Part shown: positions 1 through 5,511 of the stretch, one piece after another
Numbering within the stretch: the stretch's first letter is position 1
Layout of the letters: each line of letters starts with the position of its first letter
Assembly: GCA_019308645.1 (NCBI GenBank)
Contig: JAFDHR010000140.1
Location: 1-6,330, forward strand
DNA length: 6,330 nt
Direction of reading: 5' to 3'
Source of the DNA: Deltaproteobacteria bacterium
GTDB lineage: Bacteria; Desulfobacterota; DSM-4660; Desulfatiglandales; B25-G16
Notes under the pieces: model-generated
What the model was told of the DNA's origin: nothing
The model's input: the letters and a program-made list of their open reading frames with translations, nothing else
Databases searched by the model: none
Translations under genes and position numbers: made by a program

Positions 1-293
1 GACTAAAAAAAGAAACGAGAAGGATATCAAAGGCGTAGACGCTTAAAAAAATATAATGACTTGTGTTTGCGTGTTTCCCCGTTGTTTGTTGTTTGAGTAA
101 AGAGCAATGGAGTAATGACAAAAGACATTTTCTCTTTTTTTCATGACCCATAATCCGCAACTTATAGCCCACAAAAAGCTACTAACTACTCACAAATACC
201 AATACAATGAACACACATGGCCCTTTGGCCACAACGAAGGATGAACGTAGTTGGAGTGGTCAGATGGTTGAGTAGTTGAGTAGTAGTCGACTT

Positions 294-327
294 AACTTTA
301 GGCACTTTAGCTCACTTTAGGCACTTT
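294..327 (+). repeat. TTTAGGCAC tandem repeat, copy 1 (upstream of ispD)
   Basis: After a leading AAC, the units read TTTAGGCAC, TTTAGCTCAC, TTTAGGCAC, TTT. The 12-base core TTTAGGCACTTT occurs exactly at 297-308 and at 316-327. The same units recur in front of hemC and between cobA-hemD and cysQ, so this is a dispersed family and not chance low complexity. The copy ends just before a TATAAT hexamer, so it fills the -35/spacer region of the likely ispD promoter. Its function is unknown. Confidence 0.8.
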
Positions 328-335
328 CATATAAT
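306..335 (+). promoter_or_regulatory. Probable ispD promoter (perfect -10)
   Basis: A perfect TATAAT lies at 330-335, about 28 bases before the ispD ATG, which would give a short 5' leader of roughly 20 bases. The best -35 candidate is TTTAGC at 306-311 with an 18-base spacer. It matches TTGACA at only three positions and lies inside the repeat. The -10 is convincing by sequence and position; the -35 is weak. Confidence 0.4.
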
Positions 336-363
336 CTACTGACCTTGCTACCTTTTTACAATC

Positions 364-1089
364 ATGATAATTCAACAAAGCAATAATTTACCCAACCAGG
401 TAATAGCAATTATTCCTGCTGCAGGCGTTGGTGCCAGGATGGGTTCTAATAAGGCAAAGCAATTTATCGATCTATGCGGAAAGCCAATTTTAGCAGTTAC
501 TCTGAGTCATTTTCAGCAATGCAAGCTGGTTGACAAGATCGTGGTTGTGGTTTCTGAAGATGATGTGGATTATTGCAATCGGGAGATAGTGGATAGATAT
601 AAACAAAGCAAGGTTTTTAAGGTTGTTGCTGGAGGGAAAAGGAGACAGGATTCTGTAAGAAAAGGGCTTGACGCTGTTGGCGATTTGTGCAGATGGGTGC
701 TTATCCATGATGGTGTCAGGCCTTTAGTTACAACTGAACTAATTGAAAAGGTAATTAAGGCTGCAAAAAAATTTAGGGCAGTGATTACTGGTCTTCCTGT
801 CAAAGAAACGGTAAAAGCATTAGACGCTCAGAGCATGGTTTTGCGATCCGTTGATCGAAGTCAATTATGGTTAATTCAGACACCCCAGATCTTTAGATTT
901 GAGGATATAAATCTGGCCCATCAGAAGGCTATTAAAGATGGTTGGGAAGAGGCGACAGATGATGCGTTTCTGATTGAAAAAATGGGGATACCAGTAAAGA
1001 TAATTGAAGGTGAGGAGAATAATATAAAGGTAACTACACCCCGGGATCTCGATATAGCACGATTCCTCATGTCAAAGAAAAGTGCCTAA
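364..1089 (+). CDS. ispD: 2-C-methyl-D-erythritol 4-phosphate cytidylyltransferase (IspD)
   Basis: This cytosolic enzyme of the MEP isoprenoid pathway transfers CMP from CTP to 2-C-methyl-D-erythritol 4-phosphate, giving CDP-methylerythritol and pyrophosphate. The 241-residue protein is close to the usual family length of about 230. The nucleotide-binding signature AAGVGARMG is at residues 19-27 with KQF at 32-34. HDGVRP is at 115-120, VKETVK at 146-151, VDRSQLW with the family arginine at 165, TPQ at 173-175, ATDDA near 197-201, and NIKVTTPRDL with the conserved lysine 222. All expected active-site segments are present. ATG 364 is the only reasonable start, and no Shine-Dalgarno sequence precedes it. 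The usual partner ispF is not adjacent; hemC follows after 324 bases. The last codons, AAA AGT GCC TAA, coincide with an inverted copy of the dispersed repeat, so the C-terminal KSA and the stop codon appear to be repeat-derived. Confidence 0.97.
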   Translation: MIIQQSNNLPNQVIAIIPAAGVGARMGSNKAKQFIDLCGKPILAVTLSHFQQCKLVDKIVVVVSEDDVDYCNREIVDRYKQSKVFKVVAGGKRRQDSVRKGLDAVGDLCRWVLIHDGVRPLVTTELIEKVIKAAKKFRAVITGLPVKETVKALDAQSMVLRSVDRSQLWLIQTPQIFRFEDINLAHQKAIKDGWEEATDDAFLIEKMGIPVKIIEGEENNIKVTTPRDLDIARFLMSKKSA

Positions 1090-1090
1090 A
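1079..1090 (-). repeat. Inverted core copy of the TTTAGGCAC repeat at the ispD stop
   Basis: AAAGTGCCTAAA is the exact reverse complement of the 12-base core TTTAGGCACTTT found upstream of ispD and after cobA-hemD. It contains the ispD stop codon at 1087-1089. Downstream, TTTTAGTTACTTTAAA resembles the repeat units only loosely. A single 12-base match could be chance, but its position opposite the upstream copy makes a repeat origin plausible. Confidence 0.5.
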
Positions 1091-1170
1091 TTTTAGTTAC
1101 TTTAAAGCGTAGTACCTTATAAACAAATTTGTGTTCAAAAGGGACAGAAAATCTCCGTTGTGGTCGCATT

Positions 1171-1350
1171 AAATGTCAAATTCCAAAATCGAAATGTCAA
1201 ATCAATGACCAATACCAAATGACTAAATTGGCTGAAAGTTCGCACCGCTGTTAGTTCGGCCCTCGACCATGGCTACAGCAGGCAGGTGGGAAGGATATGT
1301 TTTGTCATTGAGGCATTTGGATTTCATTTGACATTTGAGCTTTGACGTTT
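1171..1350. repeat. MITE-like imperfect inverted-repeat element
   Basis: The left arm contains AAATGTCAAAT twice (1171-1181 and 1192-1202), followed by runs such as ACCAAATGAC. The right arm carries the exact reverse complement ATTTGACATTT at 1326-1336, amid TTTGTCATT, CATTTGGATTT and TTTGACG. The arms flank a less AT-rich centre of about 75 bases (roughly 1225-1299). This layout resembles a small non-autonomous element or a relic of repeated insertions. No target-site duplication was recognised and no coding capacity is present. Confidence 0.5.
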
Positions 1351-1357
1351 GTTCATT

Positions 1358-1372
1358 CCCGGTTTATCCGGG
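1358..1372. repeat. Small GC hairpin upstream of hemC
   Basis: CCCGG-tttat-CCGGG forms a 5-base-pair stem with a 5-base loop, about 40 bases before the hemC ATG and directly before repeat copy 2. It has no T-tract on the plus strand and so does not look like an intrinsic terminator. It may belong to the neighbouring repeat element. Confidence 0.35.
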
Positions 1373-1409
1373 TTAGGCACTTATAACTTTAGCTCACTTT
1401 AGGCACTTA
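1373..1409 (+). repeat. TTTAGGCAC tandem repeat, copy 2 (abuts hemC)
   Basis: The copy reads TTAGGCAC, TTATAAC, TTTAGCTCAC, TTTAGGCAC, TTA. The segment TATAACTTTAGCTCA is shared exactly with copy 3. Only four bases lie between this copy and the hemC ATG at 1414, so it occupies the position where a ribosome-binding site would normally be. Confidence 0.8.
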
Positions 1410-1413
1410 AAAA

Positions 1414-2340
1414 ATGACCATCAGGATCGGTACCCGGGCCAGCAAACTGGCCCTTGCTCAGGCTCAATGGGTAATGGCTAAAATCACCGCCCACTATCCT
1501 GATATCAGGGTTGATTTAATTAAGATAACAACAAAAGGCGATAAGATCATCAACAGACCATTAAGCTCTATTGGTGGAAAGAGGTTATTTGTAAAAGAGA
1601 TAGAAGAATCCCTTAGCAGAGGCGAGATAGATGTTGCTGTGCATAGCCTGAAAGATGTTCCTGCGGAACTGCCAGATAATTTGTGCATAGGAATCTTCCC
1701 TGAGAGGGAAGACCCACATGATGTGATGCTGTCTAAGGATAATATAGCACTTAAAGATTTACCAGTGGGATCTTGCATAGGTACGAGCAGCTTAAGACGT
1801 TCTGCCCAGATTCTCCATTATCGGCCGGATTTAAAGATTGTGCCGTTAAGGGGAAACCTGGACACCAGGATCAGAAAATTAGAGAGCGTTGATATACAGG
1901 CAATTGTTGTTGCCGCAGCTGGCTTAAAAAGGATAGGGCTTGCAGATAAGATAACACAGCCTCTTTCACTTGATTTTATGGTTCCTGCAGTAGGGCAGGG
2001 TGCCTTGGGCCTTGAATTCCGTCTGGATGATCAGGAAACAATAAATATGTTAAAATTTCTGGATCACTATGCAACAAGGGCGGAGGTGGAAGCTGAAAGA
2101 TCCTTTCTGATGGAACTTCAAGGTGGTTGTCAGGTCCCTATTGCTGGTTTTGCAAGGTTAAAGGATAACTCCCTGTTGTTAGATGGTTTGGTGGCGGATC
2201 TTGATGGCAGCGCTATTTTTAGGAATACAGTTAATGGCCCGCCGGAAAAGGCCAAAGAACTTGGAGCAACTCTGGCGAATAGGCTTTTAGATGCAGGAGC
2301 AGGAAAAATCCTGGAAAAAATATATGGAAGAAGTTTATAA
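1414..2340 (+). CDS. hemC: Hydroxymethylbilane synthase (porphobilinogen deaminase, HemC)
   Basis: This cytosolic tetrapyrrole enzyme condenses four porphobilinogen molecules into linear hydroxymethylbilane. The 308-residue protein is the usual family length. It opens with IGTRASKLALAQAQ at residues 5-18, then TTKGDKI at 39-45 and GGKRLFVKEIEESL at 54-67. HSLKDVP at 78-84 holds the catalytic aspartate 81. REDPHDV is at 98-104, GTSSLRRSAQ at 123-132, RGNLDTR at 146-152 and PAVGQGALG at 191-199. LQGGCQVP at 235-242 contains Cys239, the expected attachment point of the dipyrromethane cofactor. ATG 1414 fits the family N-terminus, where the TRASKLAL motif begins a few residues in. There is no Shine-Dalgarno sequence, because the dispersed repeat reaches almost to the ATG. 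The next plus-strand gene catalyses the following pathway steps, although a 134-base gap separates them. Confidence 0.98.
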   Translation: MTIRIGTRASKLALAQAQWVMAKITAHYPDIRVDLIKITTKGDKIINRPLSSIGGKRLFVKEIEESLSRGEIDVAVHSLKDVPAELPDNLCIGIFPEREDPHDVMLSKDNIALKDLPVGSCIGTSSLRRSAQILHYRPDLKIVPLRGNLDTRIRKLESVDIQAIVVAAAGLKRIGLADKITQPLSLDFMVPAVGQGALGLEFRLDDQETINMLKFLDHYATRAEVEAERSFLMELQGGCQVPIAGFARLKDNSLLLDGLVADLDGSAIFRNTVNGPPEKAKELGATLANRLLDAGAGKILEKIYGRSL

Positions 2341-2348
2341 CCGCATCT

Positions 2349-2501
2349 CAGCCACGAATTGACACAAATGGAAACAAGTGAAGCTGACCCTCCCGATGCG
2401 GGACAGGCGGGAATACAATTCTGTATAAAAGACCTGCCCGCCATCCGGCAGGCGGGATTGTTAAATAATTATTCGTGATAATTAGTGATAATTTGTGGCT
2501 A
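2349..2501. repeat. Inverted-repeat element with internal GC palindromes, overlapping the cobA-hemD start
   Basis: The left end has AGCCACGAATT near 2350-2360, and the right end has AATTTGTGGCT at about 2490-2500, its reverse complement with one mismatch. Inside lie TCCCG-atg-CGGGA (2391-2403), a direct repeat of CAGGCGGG (2404-2411 and 2449-2456), and a strong palindromic cluster at 2433-2456. The right end also contains GTGATAATT twice (2475 and 2485). The structure resembles a small folded mobile repeat. It covers most of the hemC to cobA-hemD gap and runs into the annotated coding region. Confidence 0.5.
2433..2456. repeat. GC-rich palindrome (CCTGCC/GGCAGG, CCCGCC/GGCGGG)
   Basis: Two alternative stems are possible. 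One pairs CCTGCC (2433-2438) with GGCAGG (2447-2452). The other pairs CCCGCC (2437-2442) with GGCGGG (2451-2456). The same CCCGCC can also pair with the upstream GGCGGG at 2406-2411. It is much richer in GC than its surroundings, which is typical of intergenic palindromic repeats. No run of T follows, so an intrinsic terminator for hemC is not well supported. Confidence 0.5.
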
Positions 2502-4043
2502 AAAAGTAAATTGAAAAATAAAGCTAAAGGAATAGTTTACCTTATCGGTGCTGGTCCAGGCGACCCTGATCTTATTACTTTAAAAGGCCGGGAATGCCTG
2601 AAAAAAGCTGATATAATTGTATACGATTACCTTGTTAACGAATCACTTTTATCACTGGCTCATACAGATGCGGAGATTATATACGTGGGCAAAAAAAGTG
2701 GCCAACATACGATGCATCAAAAGGATATAAATAATCTCCTGGTTGAAAGCTCTAAGAAGGGTTTAACGGTAGCAAGGTTAAAAGGTGGCGACCCTTTTAT
2801 TTTTGGAAGAGGTGGTGAGGAAGCCATAGAGCTTTCTAAGGAAGGGATTAAATTTGAGATAGTCCCTGGAGTAACATCGGCAGTTGCAGCGCCTGCTTAT
2901 GCTGGTATACCCTTAACGCACAGAAATTTTGCATCTACTGTATGTTTTGTAACCGGGCACGAGGACCCTACTAAGGAAGAGTCAAATATCAACTGGAATG
3001 CCTTAGCAAAATCATCTGGCACCCTGGTATTTCTTATGGGGATTGCAAATTTACATAAGATAGTCAAAAAGTTGACAGCTTTGGGTAAATCACCAAATAC
3101 TCCAGCGGCGCTTGTTTGCAGTGGCACCATGCCAAATCAGAGGACAGTAATTGGAACACTTGCCAATATTGATCAAAAGGTGAAAGATGCAGATCTTGGA
3201 GCCCCCGGAATAATTGTAGTTGGTGACGTAGTAAATCTGAGTGAGTACCTCAATTGGTTTGAATCCCGTCCATTGTTTGGAAAGAAAATTGTGGTTACAC
3301 GGCCTGAGGATCAGGCAGCAGGCTTTATCAGAACTTTATCTGAGTTAGGTGCCGAGTGTTTACTATTTCCTACTATTAAAATAATACCTCCTGCAAGCTG
3401 GAAGGAACTTGATAAAGCAATAAAGAATCTTTCAAGGTATGACTGGATACTATTTACCAGTGTTAACGGGGTTAAATACTTTTTTAAACGATTGCATTTT
3501 GTAAAAAAAGATACAAGGCATCTCAAAGGTATTAAAATTGGTGCTATAGGGCCAGGAACCGCAGCAACTTTAATGGATATGGGAATTAATCCTGATCTTA
3601 TTCCTGATAAGTATTGGGCAGAGGGCGTTGTGGAGGGATTAAAAAGATCAATACTTTATGGGAAGAGGGTTCTTCTGCCAAGGCCTGTAATAGCACGTGA
3701 CTATATTCCTAAAAAACTCACTGAGTTGGGAGCGATAGTAGATGTTGCTGAGGCATATCAGACAGTGAAGCCAGAATACAGTCAGGATCAATTAAGTACA
3801 TTATTTAAAGACAGTGCAATAGATATGATTACCTTTACCAGTCCTTCAACCGTTGATAATTTTTTGGCACTGCTAAAAGGTAGATCGATCTTTAAAGAGA
3901 TTTTAAAGGCAAAGATTGCCTGTATTGGGTCAATTACTGCTCAAAGGGCAGTCGAAAAAGGACTAAAGGTAGATATAGTACCTGATGAATATACCGTGGA
4001 TGCCCTTACCAAGGCCATTGTAGAGTTTTATGAGCGATGTTAA
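2475..4043 (+). CDS. cobA-hemD: Fused uroporphyrinogen-III C-methyltransferase / uroporphyrinogen-III synthase
   Basis: This is a 522-residue two-domain enzyme. The N-terminal SUMT domain (about residues 19-258) uses S-adenosylmethionine to methylate uroporphyrinogen III twice, giving precorrin-2. It shows GAGPGDP at 25-31, VGKKSGQHTMHQKDIN at 71-86, RLKGGDPFIFGRGGEE at 101-116 and VPGVTSAVAAPAYAGIPLTHR at 130-150. The C-terminal domain (about 266-520) is uroporphyrinogen-III synthase, which cyclises hydroxymethylbilane with D-ring inversion. It begins LFGKKIVVTRPEDQA and includes FTSVNGV, GAIGPGTA, FTSPSTVDNF and ACIGSITA. No siroheme dehydrogenase/ferrochelatase domain is attached. The start is uncertain. 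GTG 2475 is the most upstream choice after the in-frame TAA at 2466 but lies inside a repeat element. TTG 2511 (residue 13), giving a protein that starts just before KNKAKGIVYLIGAGPG, would be more typical of the family. Neither has a Shine-Dalgarno sequence. Confidence 0.96.
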   Translation: MIISDNLWLKSKLKNKAKGIVYLIGAGPGDPDLITLKGRECLKKADIIVYDYLVNESLLSLAHTDAEIIYVGKKSGQHTMHQKDINNLLVESSKKGLTVARLKGGDPFIFGRGGEEAIELSKEGIKFEIVPGVTSAVAAPAYAGIPLTHRNFASTVCFVTGHEDPTKEESNINWNALAKSSGTLVFLMGIANLHKIVKKLTALGKSPNTPAALVCSGTMPNQRTVIGTLANIDQKVKDADLGAPGIIVVGDVVNLSEYLNWFESRPLFGKKIVVTRPEDQAAGFIRTLSELGAECLLFPTIKIIPPASWKELDKAIKNLSRYDWILFTSVNGVKYFFKRLHFVKKDTRHLKGIKIGAIGPGTAATLMDMGINPDLIPDKYWAEGVVEGLKRSILYGKRVLLPRPVIARDYIPKKLTELGAIVDVAEAYQTVKPEYSQDQLSTLFKDSAIDMITFTSPSTVDNFLALLKGRSIFKEILKAKIACIGSITAQRAVEKGLKVDIVPDEYTVDALTKAIVEFYERC

Positions 4044-4100
4044 ATAAAGCTTTGTTTTGTTTGTTGTGTACATTGCGATCATCGAGGCAATTTAGTTTCT

Positions 4101-4157
4101 TATAACTTTAGCTCATTTTAGTCACTTTAGGCACTTTAGCTCATTTTAGTCACTTAA
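4101..4157 (+). repeat. TTTAGGCAC tandem repeat, copy 3 (convergent gap)
   Basis: This is the longest copy: TATAAC, TTTAGCTCAT, TTTAGTCAC, TTTAGGCAC, TTTAGCTCAT, TTTAGTCAC, TTA. The pair TTTAGCTCAT-TTTAGTCAC occurs twice, so it looks like a local tandem expansion. It lies between the 3' ends of two convergent genes (cobA-hemD and cysQ), where a promoter or operator for either is not expected. This argues against a purely promoter role for the family. Confidence 0.8.
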
Positions 4158-4173
4158 AACGGTCTATACCGTT
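4154..4173 (-). terminator. Possible weak terminator at the cysQ 3' end
   Basis: Read on the minus strand, AACGGT-atag-ACCGTT forms a 6-base-pair hairpin that overlaps the cysQ stop codon, followed by TTAAG. The run of T is only four bases and the stem is short, so this is at best a weak terminator. Confidence 0.25.
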
Positions 4174-5023
4174 AATCCAACCCCCACACCTTCCTTGATG
4201 CCCAGACTACCTTGTCTAAAATGCTATTTGGACATACCAGCAAGCCGTAATGGTTTTCAACATCTCCGGATGGTCTGAGATAGCTTATCGATTCCCCGGT
4301 TCCTGAAAGGAGAACACCACCGGCCTCTGAAGCAATAATGTCACAGGCACAGGTATCCCATAATTTCGTACCTCTGGAAGGGTGCACATATATATCTGCC
4401 TCGCCATTGATGACCAGAGCCAACTTCCTGCCCACACTTCCTGAAGGAATTTCCATCTGGACAGAAAGCAATTTTATAAATTCATCTACCTTTGGATCCC
4501 TGTGCGAACGGCTGACAGCAAGGCGTAAATTTTTCAGGTCTGGGGTAGCATTTATTTTTACTCTTGATGAAGTATTTCCTTGAGACAGCCAGCTTTTATA
4601 GGCACCCAAACCCTTGCATGCATAAAATTCTAACCCTGTAACTGGCTCTATTACCACACCAATGGTTGGTTCACCACGATGTGTTAAGCCAACCATAGTA
4701 ACGAATTCACCATTGGCCTTGATAAAATCCTTTGTGCCATCCAGAGGGTCAATCATCCAGACCCATTCATATCCTGTGTTATTCCATGTATCAGGCTCTT
4801 CCTCTGTTAGAATAGCATGTTCAGGAAAGATGCCTTTGAGTTTTTCTTTGATAATCTGATTTGCAGCCATGTCGGCTTCAGTTACAGGATCGTCTTTACC
4901 CTTTTCTCTGATATCAATATTCCCACCCGACAGATATTGCTCGTAGATGGTCTTTATCCTTTCTGCTGCTAATCGTGCAGCTTGCCTTCCAACATCCAAT
5001 AAGTACTCAAGGTCTTGTTTCAT
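4172..5023 (-). CDS. cysQ: 3'(2'),5'-bisphosphate nucleotidase, CysQ type
   Basis: This member of the Mg-dependent inositol-monophosphatase superfamily probably hydrolyses 3'-phosphoadenosine 5'-phosphate to AMP and phosphate, clearing the by-product of sulfate assimilation. Numbered from ATG 5023 (283 residues), DPVTEAD is at 45-51, the acidic metal-binding cluster TEEEP at 73-77, DPLDGTKDF at 92-100, GSVGRKLALVINGEADIYVHP at about 195-215, WDTCACDIIASEAGG at 222-236. GTKDF, rather than the GTTNF typical of SuhB-like inositol monophosphatases, and the following IKANGEF favour CysQ. An upstream in-frame ATG at 5035 adds MGLL but has no ribosome-binding site. ATG 5023 has GGGG six bases ahead, so it is preferred weakly. 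The gene converges on cobA-hemD and diverges from the tRNA gene. An inositol-phosphatase activity cannot be excluded. Confidence 0.93.
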   Translation of the reverse strand: MKQDLEYLLDVGRQAARLAAERIKTIYEQYLSGGNIDIREKGKDDPVTEADMAANQIIKEKLKGIFPEHAILTEEEPDTWNNTGYEWVWMIDPLDGTKDFIKANGEFVTMVGLTHRGEPTIGVVIEPVTGLEFYACKGLGAYKSWLSQGNTSSRVKINATPDLKNLRLAVSRSHRDPKVDEFIKLLSVQMEIPSGSVGRKLALVINGEADIYVHPSRGTKLWDTCACDIIASEAGGVLLSGTGESISYLRPSGDVENHYGLLVCPNSILDKVVWASRKVWGLD

Positions 5024-5064
5024 CAATAACCCCATTAAATTGAAAAGTTAGATTACTTAAATGA

Positions 5065-5093
5065 TTGACAAATATTGCGCATAAGGGTAAGTT
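5065..5093 (+). promoter_or_regulatory. Possible tRNA-Leu promoter
   Basis: A perfect TTGACA lies at 5065-5070. Seventeen bases downstream is TAAGTT (5088-5093), a poor -10 match. Transcription would start near 5100, about 24 bases before the mature tRNA 5' end, which is a sensible leader. TATATC at 5105-5110 is a better-looking AT hexamer but has no -35 at the right distance. Confidence 0.4.
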
Positions 5094-5123
5094 TTTTTAC
5101 ACAATATATCAAGGAACTTTTGT

Positions 5124-5210
5124 GCCGAAGTGGCGGAATTGGTAGACGCGCTAGGTTCAGGACTTAGTGGGTGAATGCCTGTGCGGGTTCGATTCCCGCC
5201 TTCGGCACCA
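5124..5210 (+). tRNA. tRNA-Leu (anticodon CAG)
   Basis: This 87-base gene folds as a class II tRNA and reads CUG codons. The acceptor stem pairs GCCGAAG (5124-5130) with CTTCGGC (5200-5206). Discriminator A is at 5207, and CCA is encoded at 5208-5210. The D-arm contains the typical GGCGGAATTGGTAGACGC. The anticodon stem is CTAGG/CTTAG (5151-5155 and 5163-5167) around loop TTCAGGA, with CAG at 5158-5160. A 15-base variable arm (5168-5182) is characteristic of leucine tRNAs. The T-arm is GCGGG-TTCGATT-CCCGC (5183-5199). No mismatches suggest decay. Confidence 0.97.
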
Positions 5211-5220
5211 TAGATGGGTT

Positions 5221-5255
5221 AAGGATTAGCCGATTTTCGGTTAATCCTTTTTTTT
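5221..5255 (+). terminator. Strong intrinsic terminator of the tRNA-Leu gene
   Basis: AAGGATTAGCCGA (5221-5233) pairs with TCGGTTAATCCTT (5237-5249) through 13 base pairs including one G-U, with a 3-base loop. The outermost pairs could open in practice. Eight T residues follow at 5248-5255. It begins ten bases after the encoded CCA, as expected for a single-gene tRNA transcript. Confidence 0.88.
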
Positions 5256-5476
5256 GTCTCCAGAGGCAATTGGTAAGCGTATTGGTCAACATTTACAAGA
5301 TTTTTTAACTACTCCCGATTGATCAAACACATCCTGGTATGAGCTCCCAAAAGAATTGACTTTACTTGGGTTTTCGACCATAATTACAATATCTTCGTCC
5401 AATTCATTGCATTATCGTATCTGCTCAATAAATAAGGGAAAGTGCTTTTGGATACTGATAGATATCCACCTATTGG
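5256..5476. other. Non-coding stretch right of the tRNA, possible decayed gene fragment on the minus strand
   Basis: No intact gene is visible. On the minus strand one frame reads through from about 5469 to TGA at 5286-5288 with a single interruption, a TAA at 5412-5414. Its conceptual peptide includes KHFPLFIEQIR before that stop and NELDEDIVIMVENPSKVNS, then GSSYQDVFDQSGVVKK, after it. An internal ATG at 5379-5381 would give only 31 residues, with no ribosome-binding site assessed as convincing. I do not recognise a family. The amino-acid composition is protein-like, so it may be a relic of a gene carrying a nonsense mutation, or it may be chance. Confidence 0.25.
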
Positions 5477-5496
5477 ATTCCCGCTTTCGCGGGAAT
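5477..5496. repeat. REP-like palindrome (ATTCCCGC-tttc-GCGGGAAT)
   Basis: A perfect 8-base-pair stem, ATTCCCGC (5477-5484) with GCGGGAAT (5489-5496), closes a TTTC loop. The flanks TTGG and GACGAG give the familiar form GGATTCCCGCTTTCGCGGGA. Palindromes of this type are dispersed through many bacterial genomes and are the class of sequence mobilised by REP-associated tyrosine transposases. It lies directly left of such a transposase remnant. Only one copy is present in this window. Confidence 0.75.
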
Positions 5497-5511
5497 GACG
5501 AGATAATATAA

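Larger units (their letters stand above)
1..363. other. Left intergenic region, with a possible gene tail at its edge
   Basis: No gene can be supported here. At the extreme left, two plus-strand frames are open from the window edge: one ends at TAA 44-46 (tail TKKRNEKDIKGVDA) and one at TAG 36-38 (tail KKETRRISKA). Either could be the last codons of an upstream gene, but 10-15 residues are too few to choose or to name a family. From about 47 the sequence is AT-rich and non-coding. It contains a short hairpin, TGGCC-cttt-GGCCA, at 218-231. An imperfect inverted repeat flanks it: CTACTAACTACTCA at 179-192 against the TTGAGTAG-rich stretch at 268-287. The right end holds the TTTAGGCAC repeat copy at 294-327 and the probable ispD promoter. 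Confidence 0.5.
1090..1413. other. Repeat-rich gap between ispD and hemC
   Basis: No coding region or RNA gene is visible in this 324-base gap, and no clear terminator follows ispD. It holds, in order, the tail of the inverted repeat, an imperfect inverted-repeat element (1171-1350), a small GC hairpin (1358-1372), and repeat copy 2 (1373-1409) almost touching the hemC start codon. No convincing -35/-10 pair for hemC was found. TATAAC at 1382-1387 is the only -10-like hexamer near the gene. Confidence 0.6.

Noticed and set aside
1..96. Basic peptide KKREGYQRRRRLKKYN in frame 1, suggestive of a ribosomal protein tail such as bS21
   Set aside because: It is preceded by an in-frame TAA at 4-6 and has no start codon. 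The alternative frames give different short tails, so no gene can be named.
2433..2456. Intrinsic terminator for hemC
   Set aside because: The stem is strong but is followed by GATTGTTAAAT and not a T-tract, and it fits better as part of a palindromic repeat.
2341..2474. Cobalamin or other riboswitch upstream of cobA-hemD
   Set aside because: The gap is an inverted-repeat element with GC palindromes. No B12-box-like or other riboswitch core was recognised.
294..4157. CRISPR array formed by the TTTAGGCAC repeats
   Set aside because: The units are 9-10 bases, directly adjacent without spacers, and scattered over three gaps. No cas gene is present.
4338..4859. Plus-strand ORFs of 81 and 65 residues opposite cysQ
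   Set aside because: They are antisense shadows of a clearly coding minus-strand gene and have no recognisable motifs.
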